DNA of 64,000 bases from Saccharothrix carnea (GCF_003014735.1 NZ_PYAX01000002.1:186001-250000), one strand, 5' to 3'; shown: positions 24,306 through 33,982, numbered from the stretch's first letter. Translations and numbers: made by a program. The notes: generated by a model from the sequence alone, not told the origin.

Positions 24306-24767
24306 TCACGCTGCGAAGTGCGCCTTCACGGTCGCGATCTCCTGCTCGAAGAGGGCTTCGAGGTCGTCCAGGAACCCGGCGGGCGCACCGGCGACCACGC
24401 GGAACTCCCGATGCCAGTCGATGAAGCTGCGGCCGGGTTCGTTCGTCACCGGCCGGACCCGGTAGGTGGCCAGGTAGTCGACGATGAACAACACCTGGTC
24501 GACCGAGCGGTAGGTGAGCGACCGGTCGGTCTCCGAGCGGCCGACGACCTCCTCGCGGGCCAGGTCGTGGTTCGGCAGCAGGGTGAACTCGAACCGCGAC
24601 GGCACCTTCTTCGCCGAACCGCCGTTGGTCCAGTGCGCGTTCTCGACGCCGTCGCCGAACACGATGTCGAGCAGCAGCATCATGTCCCGCACCTGCGCCC
24701 ACACCTCGTCGGGATCGGCGTCGAGGACGGCGGAGTGGTAGACGGAGTACTTCGGGGTCAGAGCCAT
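24306..24767 (-). CDS. SRPBCC (START-like) family protein
   Basis: 153 residues, ATG preceded by GGAGGTGG. The pattern 'YSVYHSAVLDADPDEVWAQV' is the classic first strand and helix of polyketide cyclase/START-like proteins. It is followed by 'GVENAHWTNGGSAKKVPSRF', 'LTYRSVDQVLFIVDYLATYR' and a long C-terminal helix ('FLDDLEALFEQEIATVKAHF'). These proteins form a helix-grip cavity that binds small hydrophobic ligands. No catalytic residue can be named. It lies just downstream of a small lipoprotein-like gene, separated by 79 bases. Confidence 0.8.
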   Translation of the reverse strand: MALTPKYSVYHSAVLDADPDEVWAQVRDMMLLLDIVFGDGVENAHWTNGGSAKKVPSRFEFTLLPNHDLAREEVVGRSETDRSLTYRSVDQVLFIVDYLATYRVRPVTNEPGRSFIDWHREFRVVAGAPAGFLDDLEALFEQEIATVKAHFAA

Positions 24768-24846
24768 GGCCCACCTCCAGCGCGGTGCAACGCCCGATGC
24801 GTGCCCAGTGCAGGAAGTCGTCGGACGACGACGCGTCGTTACGGTG

Positions 24847-25632
24847 TCAGTTCGCGCACCCGACCTGCTGGTCCGGTCCCGGGTCGGACGCCGCCGGGCA
24901 GTGGGTGCTGGTGCGGGTGGGGTTCATCGTCCACGTGGTCGTCGCGGGCCAGTAGCCCATGCCGCCGCCGTCCTCGGTCGCGAAGAACACGTCGTCGCCA
25001 CCGTTCACCGGGACCATGCGGAACCCGCCGCCCTCCGCGATGCCGACCTCGACCCGGTAGGCGAACGGGCCGGTGGTGCCGGTCAGGTCGACCACGACGT
25101 CGAATGCCGCGTCACTACCGGGGCCGACGTGGTGCCGTTCGTCGAACGTCACCGGTCGGGCGTCGCCGTTGACGCGGAAGTCGACGTCCTCGGGGTCGGG
25201 GAACGGTGGCGTGGCGCCGGCTTCGGGCAGGCACCGGAGGCGGACGACGGGTGCGCCGCCGGCGGCCGGATAGGGCGTCGGATCGGGGACGACCCGCACG
25301 TAGGTGCTCTCGATCGTGGTGTGCCGGCCCGCCGAGAACGTGATGGTGTGCGCGGTGTCGCCGACCGGCAACGCGCCTTCGCGCAACGCCCAGGCGTGCA
25401 GGGCGCGGCAGTCCGCGACGTCGTCGGGCGGGGTCCGGTGGGCGATTTCCTCGGACACCATCAGGAACCAGCCTTGGCCGGTATCGCGGTCGCTGACGGT
25501 GACGTGCACCTGCGGCTCGGCGGTGGCCTCGGAGGGTGGTGGGGAGTCCGGGTCGGAACGGCGCAAGAGCAGCAGGCCGGCCACGAGCGCGGCGGCGCAG
25601 CAGACGACGATCACGGTCGTTCGTGCCTTCAC
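24847..25632 (-). CDS. Membrane-anchored secreted protein, unknown function
   Basis: 261 residues from GTG 25632 (GGGGAGG about 10 bases upstream). Residues ~6-23 ('TVIVVCCAAALVAGLLLL') form one hydrophobic anchor; the two Cys there are not in a clear lipobox, so a membrane anchor is more likely than a lipoprotein. The outside part is beta-rich with two Cys pairs ('VADCRALHAW', 'VRLRCLPEAG', 'STHCPAASDP', 'QQVGCAN'). It resembles no family I can name. Its neighbours give no functional hint. Confidence 0.65.
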   Translation of the reverse strand: MKARTTVIVVCCAAALVAGLLLLRRSDPDSPPPSEATAEPQVHVTVSDRDTGQGWFLMVSEEIAHRTPPDDVADCRALHAWALREGALPVGDTAHTITFSAGRHTTIESTYVRVVPDPTPYPAAGGAPVVRLRCLPEAGATPPFPDPEDVDFRVNGDARPVTFDERHHVGPGSDAAFDVVVDLTGTTGPFAYRVEVGIAEGGGFRMVPVNGGDDVFFATEDGGGMGYWPATTTWTMNPTRTSTHCPAASDPGPDQQVGCAN

Positions 25633-26061
25633 CGGACCACCACCTCCCCGGTCCAGTTTGTAGCCGAAGCCCGGCCGGGCGCACTCCATCGCTACCCCAT
25701 GATGCGGCTGGAGGCTGCCGACTGCGTCCGATCCGGCGGCAACCACGGTCTGTAGTGGACGGTGATCGCGGGCTCCACACGACACCCGCCGCACGGCTCA
25801 ACGTCCCTCGAACGCAGACCTGCCGGCTCAACTCAACGCCGAACCCGACCCGCTGGCCGACGTCGACAGGGGCGGCGTGCGCGAGCTGCTGAACTCCGAT
25901 GGTTTCCGGGACGTGGCGCGGACCGCGGCGAATCAGGTCGGCGCGGTGGCGCGCGGCGCCGGTCGCCGCAGATTTCGCTGCACGGGAACGAAGCTGGGTC
26001 CGCGACCAGGACCTCCACATCGGCCTGCACACGTGTTCAGTGACGAATTTCGACGTACGCG
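25633..26061. other. Gene-poor stretch with a possible phage-protein fragment
   Basis: No complete gene is supported. On the plus strand, about 25861-25965 encodes 'GGVRELLNSDGFRDVARTAA' followed by 'NQVGAVARGAG'. This resembles the N-terminal helix of small phage neck/tail-completion proteins, then the reading frame degrades. It may be a prophage relic; the resemblance is by memory only. Confidence 0.3.
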
Positions 26062-27168
26062 TCACTCGATCATGGGAAAGGCCGAGCGGAGTTCGGTGAA
26101 CAGTGCGCCGTGCCGACCGGGGCCGTAGGTGGAGACGGCCGTCCAGACAGCGTCGCAGGCGGACGTCAACGGGTCCGGTTCCAGTTCGGCGAAGATCGCG
26201 GGCAGGGCCATGGCCTGCTGGCTGAAGTCGTCGTGTCGTCCGTCCAAGGTGGTCACGACTGTCCGAGGCACCCGCTCGTCGGCGAACAGGAGCTCCCAGG
26301 GGCGGCGGTCGTCGCCGAACGGCGGTGGCAGGGGTTCGCCGCGGTCCATCGCGGTCAGGGCGGGTGCGATCCAATCGATGTCGGCGAGGCCCGCTTCGGT
26401 GAACGCACGTCGGATCGCCCAGCGCGCTACCTGCCGCTGCACGGTCGGCTCGGCCTCGGCGAGCGCGTCCACCAGCGGCCGGTCCAGCGATGCGAGGCTC
26501 AGCGCCGTGCCGCGAAGCTGTCTGAGCCGCTCGCTGGGCAGCCGCCCGCCCCACGCGCGTTCCTCCGCCGCCAGGCGTGCCTGGGCGGCGGCGCGCTCCT
26601 GCTCCTCCCGCGCTCGACGTGACGCTTCGGCCTTCTCCTCGGCGGTCGGTGGCGGTGGTTGCTCACGTGCGTACCGGTGCGAGTAGGCGGCGTGCTCGCT
26701 GGTCTGGCGGACGACCCGGTCCGGCTCGGGTGGCGCCGGCCAGAACTGGAGCAGGTAGCGCTCGGTCGTCGGCTCGTCGTCCTCCCGGTCGTCCATCTGG
26801 TGGCCCTCGTCCATCCCCACGGCGCAGTAGCGGACCCGGTAGTCGACCTCGGCCAGGTCGCCCAACGGCCACGACTCCTCGCCCGCCCAGCCCACGAGCG
26901 CGACCGGCCCCGCGGGGCGGAAGGACACCTCCACGACCTCCTCCCACTCGTCGCCCACCGGTGGCGGCCGGTCGTGCAGCTCCACGGTGAACGCGATGTC
27001 ACCGGTGTGCAGGCCGGTGACCAGGAACAGCGTGCCGGGGACCGCGCCGCCGCACAGCCCGTTGACCTGGCCGCCGAAGCACTCGCCCATCCCGTACGAG
27101 TCGTCACCGCTCTCGACGTAGATCTGCCCGTAGTGCACCCAGGCCGTCCCGTTCATCAACGTCCGCAC
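26062..27168 (-). CDS. Tandem paralogue A: unknown protein with N-terminal beta domain, coiled coil, helical C-terminus
   Basis: 368 residues, GTG start. Residues 1-165 form a beta-rich domain ('GECFGGQVNGLCGGAVPGTL', 'FTVELHDRPPPVGDEWEEVV', 'YLLQFWPAPPEPD'). A Pro run and a charged coiled coil follow ('AEEKAEASRRAREEQERAAA'), then an all-helical C-terminal domain ('WAIRRAFTEAGLADIDWIAP', 'LTAMDRGEPLP'). It is about 70% alike to its upstream neighbour by eye. I recognise no family. The beta domain could be a ligand-binding lid and the C-terminal part an interaction module, but this is guesswork. The two genes are separated by 34 bases and are likely one transcript. Confidence 0.7.
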   Translation of the reverse strand: MRTLMNGTAWVHYGQIYVESGDDSYGMGECFGGQVNGLCGGAVPGTLFLVTGLHTGDIAFTVELHDRPPPVGDEWEEVVEVSFRPAGPVALVGWAGEESWPLGDLAEVDYRVRYCAVGMDEGHQMDDREDDEPTTERYLLQFWPAPPEPDRVVRQTSEHAAYSHRYAREQPPPPTAEEKAEASRRAREEQERAAAQARLAAEERAWGGRLPSERLRQLRGTALSLASLDRPLVDALAEAEPTVQRQVARWAIRRAFTEAGLADIDWIAPALTAMDRGEPLPPPFGDDRRPWELLFADERVPRTVVTTLDGRHDDFSQQAMALPAIFAELEPDPLTSACDAVWTAVSTYGPGRHGALFTELRSAFPMIE

Positions 27169-27202
27169 CCGCGAACCCCTTCCACGCTTCGACGAATTCG
27201 GT

Positions 27203-28321
27203 TCACGCGAGAACGGGGAACGCCTCGCGGAGTTCGGCGAACAGGACGCCGTGGCGACCGTGGCCGAACGTCTGGACCCCCGCCCAGAGCGCCTCCAGGG
27301 CGGCCTTCAACGGGTTCTCCTCGTGCGCGGCGAAAAGCGCGGGCAAGGCCATCGCCTGTTGGAGCTTGTTGTGGCGCTTGCCGTCCAGCGCGAGGATCAG
27401 CGAGCTGATCACCCTCTTGGGTACGCGGTCGTCGGCGAGCACCGGTTGCAGCAGCTCCCACAGCGGCTTGCCGTCCCCGAACGGCGATGGCAACGGCTCA
27501 CCCCGGTCCATCGCGGTCAGAGCGGGCGCGATCCAGTCCACGTCGGCCAACCCCGCCTCGGTGAACGCGCGCCGGGCCGCCCAGCGCGCCACGTCCCGCT
27601 GGACCACCGGACCGGCCTCCGCGACCGCCTCGCCCAGCGGCCGGTCCAGCCCCAGCACCCGCAGCGCGTTCCCGCCCAACTGCCGCAGCTCGTCGGAGGG
27701 CAGCCGCCCGCCCCACCGGCGTTCCTCGTCCTCCAACCGAGCCTGTGCGGCGGTGCGCTCCTGCTCCTCCCGCGCTCGGCGTAACGCTTCGGCCTTCTCC
27801 TCGGCGGTCGGTGGAGGCGGCTGCTTGCGCGCGTACCGGTGCCAGTAGGCGGCGTGCTCGCTGGTCTGGCGGACGACCAGGTCCGGCTCGGGTGGCGCCG
27901 GCCAGAACTGGAGCACGTAGCGCTCGCGCGTCGTCCTCGAGGCCTCCACCTCACGCGCGTCGTCCATGCCCACCGCGCAGTAGCGGACCCGGTAGTCGAT
28001 CGGCTCCAACTCGTCCAACGGCCAAGAGTCCTCGTGTGCCCAGACGTAGAGGGTCGCCGGTCCCGCGGGCCGGAAGGACACCTCGACCACGTCCTCCCAC
28101 TCGGCACCCACCGGTGGCGGCCGGTCGTGCAGCTCCACGGCGAAGTCGACCTCACCGACGTGCGTGCCGGTCATCAGGAACAACGTGCCGGGGACCGCGC
28201 CACCGCACAGCCCGTTGACCTGACCGCCGAAGCACTCGTCCATGTCGAACGAGTCCCCGCCGCTTTCCACGTAGAGCTGCCCGTAGTCGACCCTGGCCGT
28301 CCCGCTCATCAGCGTCCGCAC
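27203..28321 (-). CDS. Tandem paralogue B of the preceding unknown family
   Basis: 372 residues from GTG 28321 (start homologous to paralogue A: 'VRTLMSGTARVDYGQLYVES'); a longer frame to 28375 lacks homology to A and is not used. The same three parts appear: beta-rich domain, 'PPPPTAEEKAEALRRAREEQ' linker/coiled coil, and helical C-terminus with 'FTEAGLADVDWIAPALTAMD'. Differences include an extra ~4 residues ('LLQPVLADDRVPKRVISSLI'). Duplication followed by divergence is evident, with the coiled coil among the best-conserved parts. Function unknown. Confidence 0.7.
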   Translation of the reverse strand: MRTLMSGTARVDYGQLYVESGGDSFDMDECFGGQVNGLCGGAVPGTLFLMTGTHVGEVDFAVELHDRPPPVGAEWEDVVEVSFRPAGPATLYVWAHEDSWPLDELEPIDYRVRYCAVGMDDAREVEASRTTRERYVLQFWPAPPEPDLVVRQTSEHAAYWHRYARKQPPPPTAEEKAEALRRAREEQERTAAQARLEDEERRWGGRLPSDELRQLGGNALRVLGLDRPLGEAVAEAGPVVQRDVARWAARRAFTEAGLADVDWIAPALTAMDRGEPLPSPFGDGKPLWELLQPVLADDRVPKRVISSLILALDGKRHNKLQQAMALPALFAAHEENPLKAALEALWAGVQTFGHGRHGVLFAELREAFPVLA

Positions 28322-28699
28322 CGCAGTACCCCTTCCCCCCAAGATCCGGTCGACCGACATCATGGCGGAGGGCACCGACAGAAACGGCCATCCGTAGCGT
28401 CCATTCGCGACCGGGCCGGCCTCACGGCCCGCGTGCTCATCAAGTGGGTGAAGGCCATGCCCGTCGCGCAGGTTGCCCGAGACGACCAGTACGTGCTCAG
28501 TCGGCCGTGTGCCCGGCCGTCACGACAAGTCGCGCACGCTGGAATCGGACTGGGCCACCGAGACCGGGCGGTGGTGCGCCTGCTGCCGGACGACACCGGC
28601 CTGACCGCCGACGCGACCGTGACGCTGCGCTATGACAAGGCGGCCAACCCGTCTGACCACCAGGTCTCGCTGTTCATGTTCGGCGGTTACGACTGACGG
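28322..28699. other. Gene-poor stretch with a short C-terminal coding remnant
   Basis: No full gene is supported. The plus strand from about 28570 reads 'VVRLLPDDTGLTADATVTLR' and ends 'YDKAANPSDHQVSLFMFGGYD' (described in two pieces) at the stop 28694-28696. This has normal amino-acid composition and may be the tail of a lost gene. It converges on the NACHT gene's end. Confidence 0.3.
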
Positions 28700-31600
28700 T
28701 CAGCCGGCCGGTACGCCAACCCCGAGTTCCACCAACAACGCCCGCGCCTCCGACCGGCACAACTCGCTCCACCGCGCCAACGCCCGTGCCGCCTTCACCC
28801 GGATGTGACGCGGGACGGCCGGGTTGTGCGCGATCTCCCGGGCGACGATGGCGGCGGCTTCACGGTGGTCGCGGCGCAGTTCGGCGGCGGCAGCGGCGGC
28901 TCGCAACCGGGCACCGGGACGGAGCGTGCGGTCACGTGCCGTGTCCCGCAACGCGATCGCGCCCTCGGCGCTGTCGAAGCGACCGATGGCGTCGAGCACT
29001 CGAACGCGGACAAGGAGGTTGTCGGCGGACCGGAGCCGCCTCAACAAGGACATGACCTCGGTGCGCAGGTCGGGACGCGCCGCGCCGAGCTCGCGGGCGG
29101 CGTCCACGCGCGGGAGGAAGGGCAATGCCTCGTCCGTCGCGATCGCCCGGAGGCATGATGTTCCGACTTCGCGCCCCCGTTCGCCGAGGGCCAAGAGGTC
29201 ACGGGCTGCTCGCCACCGAAGTGCCGGTCGGCAGGTGGCATCGGTGGCGATGCGGTGCAGGACCCGGAGACCGGCGGCCCGGTCGTCTGCGGCTTGCGAG
29301 TTCAGCCACAGCGACGCCCACCACCGGATCGCGAGCGACTCCCGCTCGTCGTCCCGGAGACGGCGCAACCGTTGCAGGCCGCCGACCTTGCGCAGGATGT
29401 AGAGGACTCTCATGCGGTTGACGCCGGACGTGCGGGGGTCCTCCGCCATCTCCCGCAGTACGGGAATCATCTGCGCGGGAGTGTCGCCGATCAGGGTGCA
29501 GATCCGACGGGCCGCCTGGGCACGCTCCCGCCACGGGCCCGTCGCGTCGAGGACCAGTGCGGCGTCCTCGCTCAGCAAGCCATGTGCCTTCCGCCCCTTC
29601 AAGTTCAAGAGGGCCTCGCAGACGTTGTAGGTCAGGTCCGGGTTGTCGGCTGACTCCTCGATCACCGCGACCGCGTCGGAACGCCATCGGGGTGAGACCC
29701 CGGCGAGAGCCGCGGCGGCTCTGATCCGGTCCGCCGGCATCGTCTCCGCTGCGGTCATCACGTCTCGGAGCCGCGCAGCCGCTTCAACCGCCAGGGTGGG
29801 CTCGACCCACTCGGTGATGTCACCCACTCGTTGTGCCGGCGACGCCGCGTGGTCGGCCAAGAGGTCCTGTTCAGCGAGGAAGCGGTCTCTTCCTTGGAGG
29901 ACGGTCGCCAACCGGCGGCGGTCTTCCGGCCCGGTGGCCGGGTCGCGGAAGAGCGCCAACGCCAGCGGCGCCACCTCACGACCGCGGGCAGCGGCTCGGT
30001 ACGCGAGCCAGGCGAGGGCGAGCGACTGCTCCTCGGTGGTGAACTCGGGGCTGGTGGCGAACCGCCGCAGGGCGGCGAAGGCCGTCCCCGCCTGCCCGGG
30101 GTCGAGGGTCATGAGGCGGCATGCGGCCTCGGAGCGGTCGCGCACCGACTGTGATTCGTCGTCGAGCACTCGAGCGTGGAAGGCGACCGCCGCATCCACC
30201 GCGGTCGGGTCGTGCCTGGCGAGCAGCATCACCGCGTCGGTGCGCCACGTGTAGTCCAGGCAATCATCAGCGGCTTGTCCACGGATCTCGGAGAGTGCCT
30301 CGGGGTACCGACCGGGACGCAGTTCGACCAACACCTCGGCCGCGGCCAGGCGCCTGTGGTGGCCGGCGTCCCCATCGGCCAGGCAAGCACGGAGCGGAGC
30401 CGCCAGATCCGCGCCCAGCTCCGCCAGCACCCGCAGCCGCGATTTCCACGCCGGCACCGCCGTGTCGTCGGTCTCGCGCATCACGGTGGCGACCGCTGTG
30501 TCGATCTCGCCCGGGATTGCGCGGGCGAGCGCCACCGCGGCGTCGGCGCGGTCCGACAAGGGCGACAGGTCGTGAGCGGTGATGCCCTCCAAGCGTGCTA
30601 CCACGACCGGGTCGGACCAGCGGTCCAACTTCTCCATGGCCATGGCCACCCGACACAGGGTGGCGGCACTGGTGTCGGGATCGCTCGCCACATCGCGCAG
30701 AGCGGCGGCCACTTCCTCGCGCATACCGGCACCGAGTCTGTCGACATCCGCGACCACCGTCGGCAACCCCGCGTTCGGCACGGTCCGTGCCTCGATCTGG
30801 TCGACGACCGCGTCCACGACCCGTTGGTGGAAGCGACGGCCCAGTGCGATCAGGGTTGACGCCGCGCTGCGCCGTGCCCGGCCACCCCATGCCGGGTTGC
30901 GCAGCACCGCGGTCATCGCGGCGGCGAAGACGTCCGGGTCGGTGACGTCGAGCCGGTCGAACACCGGGTAGTCGTAGTGCGAGGCCCAGAGTTCCGCCTG
31001 CTCCGGAGCGACCGACGACAGCATGGCGGCGGACGACCGCTCGCGGAACCGCGTGCCGAGGCGCCGCAGCGCGCGCCAGGCCAACCTCTGTGCCTCGGGG
31101 TCCGCTTGCCGGATGGCGATCTCCGACAGGTGGTGGGTCACCTCGTCGTGGAACTCCGGACCCAGCCCGACCAACTGCGAGCCTGCCTGGGCACGGAAGG
31201 AGGCGTCGGCGGAGCGGTCGCACAGCATCGCGCGCAGGGAGGCGACCGCCGGTGTCCGGTAGGGCTCGCCCAACGCGGCCAGCTTGGTGAAAGCCGTCAA
31301 CGTGTCGTAGGTCGAGGCTGTCGGGTGTGTGGTCGCGCCACGCAGCGCGATCGCGGCCTCGTCCCGGTGCTCGGGCCCGAGCTCGGCAAGCGCCTGAGCG
31401 GCCCACGTCCGGCCATTGGCGTCGGTGGCCCAGTCGCCGAGGACCGCTCGTAGCAGGCCCCATGCCTGGTCCTGCGCCCCGATGTCGGCGAGCGCCTGTG
31501 CGATGCGCGTCCGCAGGTAGGCGGCGATTCCGAACGCCGTGGACAACGCCACCAAGTGGTTGGTGGCTGTCATGCGGTGTTGGGGACCCAGTTCGGCGAG

Positions 31601-33982
31601 TGCTTCGGCGGCGGAGACGCGCTCTCCGAGCGGCAGGCGCTGGTCGGCGACGAGCCGGGTCAGGGTGGCGACGGCTTCGTCCGAGTGGTGAGGGCCCAGG
31701 GAGGCCAGGCCGACCGCCGCATCACGCAAACCGGCGCTGAAGTGGGTGCGGGTGCCGAGGACTTCGCGGAAGACCTCGGCGCCGCGCTCGTGGTGTTCCA
31801 CGTCGATTTCGACCAGCCCGGTCGCGGCGTGCACGCGGGCGTGGTCCGGGGCGTCCCGGTTGTCGAGCACGGCGGTCAAAGCGGCGATGGCGTGCTCGCG
31901 TGCCTCGCCGTCGAAGCCGGCCAGGACGACGGCGGCGTTGCGGAGTTGCTCCGCTGTGGCGGTGTACGAGGCGAGGATGGCTCGCAGGCCCTGTGCGGAG
32001 GCGCGGTGGCCGTCCGGGCCGCACTCGGCCAAGGCCTCGGCGGCGGCGAGCCGGTGTTCCACCGGGATCGCCGAGTCGTCCACGACTCGGCGCAGCAGGT
32101 GGGCGGCTTCGGTGGACTCGGGGCCGCGCAGCCTGGTCGCCAGGGCGGCCGCGGCCTCGACCCGGGACGGCCAGGGCACGTCGTCGGAGCCCATGAGGTC
32201 GACCAGCCAGGCGGCGGTGCCGGGGTGGTGGGCGGCGCGGCTGGTCTGGGACAGGATCTTCAAGGCGGGGTGCTGGGTGGTCATCGCCCACGCCCGCACG
32301 GTGGTCAGGAAGGCGTCGACGGCGGCCGAGCCGGCGGGCAGGTGGCGGGCGAGCAGGCGGGCGGCCAGCAGGTGCTGGTCCGAGCCGCCCGAGTGCAGGT
32401 GCTCAAGCAGGCGTTCAGCCTCGCTCGGGTGCAGGCGGGTGTGGTGCAGCAGGACAGCCCTGGCGTGGCGGCCCCGGTCCTCCGTGCGGGCGGCGTGCAG
32501 GAGGCCCGCGAAGTCGGCGTGCGCCGGGTCGAAGTGTTCGGGGAGCAGGCGGGCTTTCGCGGTGGCGGCGAGGTGTTCGGCGAAGCTGTGGTGCAGGAAC
32601 CGCAGGTCTTCGCCGCGACGGCTGAGTGGTCCCACGGCGGCGAGGTAGGTGATCAGGTCGTCCTGCCAGGCGCCCGTGAGGTCGGGCACGTGCTGTGCGG
32701 CCCAGTCCAGGGCGGCGTCCACGAGGGAGGTGTCGGCCTCCAGCCGCACGCGGCCGAGGTGTTCCAGGAGCGCGTCGCGCACCGCGTCGAACGGGCCGGG
32801 CTCGGCGGTGTGCGCGGTGCGCAGGTACTTCAGGTATGCCTCGTACAGCTCGTACTGGTTGTCCGGCAACGGGCGGTTGCCCGGCTGCTCGAAGATGATC
32901 GCGGCGATCGTCGCCAGCAGCGGCACGCGGGCCAGCTCGTCGAGGTGGGCGGCGCGGATCTGCCGCACGAACCGGTAGGCGCGGTCGCGGTCGCCGAACC
33001 AGTTGCGGGCGAACTGGCGCAGCGCCCGTTCGTCGAACGGCTGCAGTTCGTAACGGGCGGCACCGATGCGCTGCAGCGGTGCCAGGGCCGCGCCTTCGAT
33101 CGGTCTGGTGGTGACCACGACCCGGTACGGCGACGTGGGTTCGGCGGCCCACGCGGCCAGCACGGTGACCAGCCGGTCCCGTTCGGTGGTGTCGGCGACC
33201 TCGTCCAAGCCGTCCACCAGCAGCAGCCAGCGGCAGCCCGCGATCCGTCCCTCCAGGGCGCGCGGGTCCAGGGGAGAGGCCAGCAGCGCGCCGTACTCCG
33301 CGCCGGCGCTCTCCACCACGGCCTCCGGGAACGGTCGGCTGAGCCGCCCGGCCAGCTCCCGGGCCGTCAACCGCAGGGGTACCACGCGTTCGGCCATCGG
33401 CGCGGCTTCGCCGTCACCGGACAGCCACTGCTCGGCGACGTCGGCGGCCAGCCGCAGCGACAACGTGGACTTGCCCTGCCCGGGTCCGCCGGTGATCACC
33501 ACGTGGTCGTCGCGGTCCAACGCCTCCGAGACCGTCCGGGTGGGCGCGCGGACGGCCAACCGCGTGATCGGCAGGCTCGGCGGCTCCACGACCTGGCCGC
33601 GGCCGTCCACGATCGGGACCGGTCGCGGCGGCTCCGACCCGAGGTCGTCCGAGCCGCTGCCGAGGTCCTGGCGCACGTGCACCGTCACGAGCGAGGACCG
33701 GCGTGGGCCGGGCAGGCGGTAAGGCATCTCGCGGGCGGTGTCGACCTGCGCCCGCAGCAGGAACCGGACCGGCGCGGGCAGCCCGGTTAACGCCGGTTCG
33801 TCCTGTGCGGGAGCGTCCGGCGTGGGTTCCGCACCGGCCACGGTGATGTGCACGCCGCCGTGGATCGTGCCTGCCAGCACCGCGGCTCCGTGCACGTCGC
33901 CGCCGATCCGGTTGGCATCGGCGGACGGAGAGCCCTCCTGCAACCCCGGCCCCTTTCGCTCGCGGTGAACGCATGGTCCCAC
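28700..33982 (-). CDS. Giant NACHT-type STAND NTPase with C-terminal HEAT-like repeats
   Basis: 1760 residues if GTG 33982 is used; a TTG about 39 bases further in with AAGGGG upstream is an alternative. Residues ~25-48 hold the Gly/His motif 'IGGDVHGAAVLAGTIHGGVH', which recurs in actinobacterial signalling proteins. The NTPase part shows Walker A 'GGPGQGKST' (165-173) and Walker B 'LLLVDGLDEV' (253-262), the NACHT form, with 'VVVTTRPIEG' as sensor 1. From about 560 to the end is a long array of paired helices with repeated 'AAEALAELGP'-type units, i.e. HEAT-like repeats. Such proteins sense a ligand through the repeats and oligomerise; bacterial NACHT proteins are known antiphage defences. 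No enzymatic effector domain is fused, so a partner may execute the response. Confidence 0.85.
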   Translation of the reverse strand: MGPCVHRERKGPGLQEGSPSADANRIGGDVHGAAVLAGTIHGGVHITVAGAEPTPDAPAQDEPALTGLPAPVRFLLRAQVDTAREMPYRLPGPRRSSLVTVHVRQDLGSGSDDLGSEPPRPVPIVDGRGQVVEPPSLPITRLAVRAPTRTVSEALDRDDHVVITGGPGQGKSTLSLRLAADVAEQWLSGDGEAAPMAERVVPLRLTARELAGRLSRPFPEAVVESAGAEYGALLASPLDPRALEGRIAGCRWLLLVDGLDEVADTTERDRLVTVLAAWAAEPTSPYRVVVTTRPIEGAALAPLQRIGAARYELQPFDERALRQFARNWFGDRDRAYRFVRQIRAAHLDELARVPLLATIAAIIFEQPGNRPLPDNQYELYEAYLKYLRTAHTAEPGPFDAVRDALLEHLGRVRLEADTSLVDAALDWAAQHVPDLTGAWQDDLITYLAAVGPLSRRGEDLRFLHHSFAEHLAATAKARLLPEHFDPAHADFAGLLHAARTEDRGRHARAVLLHHTRLHPSEAERLLEHLHSGGSDQHLLAARLLARHLPAGSAAVDAFLTTVRAWAMTTQHPALKILSQTSRAAHHPGTAAWLVDLMGSDDVPWPSRVEAAAALATRLRGPESTEAAHLLRRVVDDSAIPVEHRLAAAEALAECGPDGHRASAQGLRAILASYTATAEQLRNAAVVLAGFDGEAREHAIAALTAVLDNRDAPDHARVHAATGLVEIDVEHHERGAEVFREVLGTRTHFSAGLRDAAVGLASLGPHHSDEAVATLTRLVADQRLPLGERVSAAEALAELGPQHRMTATNHLVALSTAFGIAAYLRTRIAQALADIGAQDQAWGLLRAVLGDWATDANGRTWAAQALAELGPEHRDEAAIALRGATTHPTASTYDTLTAFTKLAALGEPYRTPAVASLRAMLCDRSADASFRAQAGSQLVGLGPEFHDEVTHHLSEIAIRQADPEAQRLAWRALRRLGTRFRERSSAAMLSSVAPEQAELWASHYDYPVFDRLDVTDPDVFAAAMTAVLRNPAWGGRARRSAASTLIALGRRFHQRVVDAVVDQIEARTVPNAGLPTVVADVDRLGAGMREEVAAALRDVASDPDTSAATLCRVAMAMEKLDRWSDPVVVARLEGITAHDLSPLSDRADAAVALARAIPGEIDTAVATVMRETDDTAVPAWKSRLRVLAELGADLAAPLRACLADGDAGHHRRLAAAEVLVELRPGRYPEALSEIRGQAADDCLDYTWRTDAVMLLARHDPTAVDAAVAFHARVLDDESQSVRDRSEAACRLMTLDPGQAGTAFAALRRFATSPEFTTEEQSLALAWLAYRAAARGREVAPLALALFRDPATGPEDRRRLATVLQGRDRFLAEQDLLADHAASPAQRVGDITEWVEPTLAVEAAARLRDVMTAAETMPADRIRAAAALAGVSPRWRSDAVAVIEESADNPDLTYNVCEALLNLKGRKAHGLLSEDAALVLDATGPWRERAQAARRICTLIGDTPAQMIPVLREMAEDPRTSGVNRMRVLYILRKVGGLQRLRRLRDDERESLAIRWWASLWLNSQAADDRAAGLRVLHRIATDATCRPALRWRAARDLLALGERGREVGTSCLRAIATDEALPFLPRVDAARELGAARPDLRTEVMSLLRRLRSADNLLVRVRVLDAIGRFDSAEGAIALRDTARDRTLRPGARLRAAAAAAELRRDHREAAAIVAREIAHNPAVPRHIRVKAARALARWSELCRSEARALLVELGVGVPAG

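Noticed and set aside
31556-33790. Long plus-strand open frame opposite the NACHT gene
   Set aside because: Gly/Val/Arg/Gln-rich with no recognisable motif, while the minus strand encodes NACHT and HEAT features.
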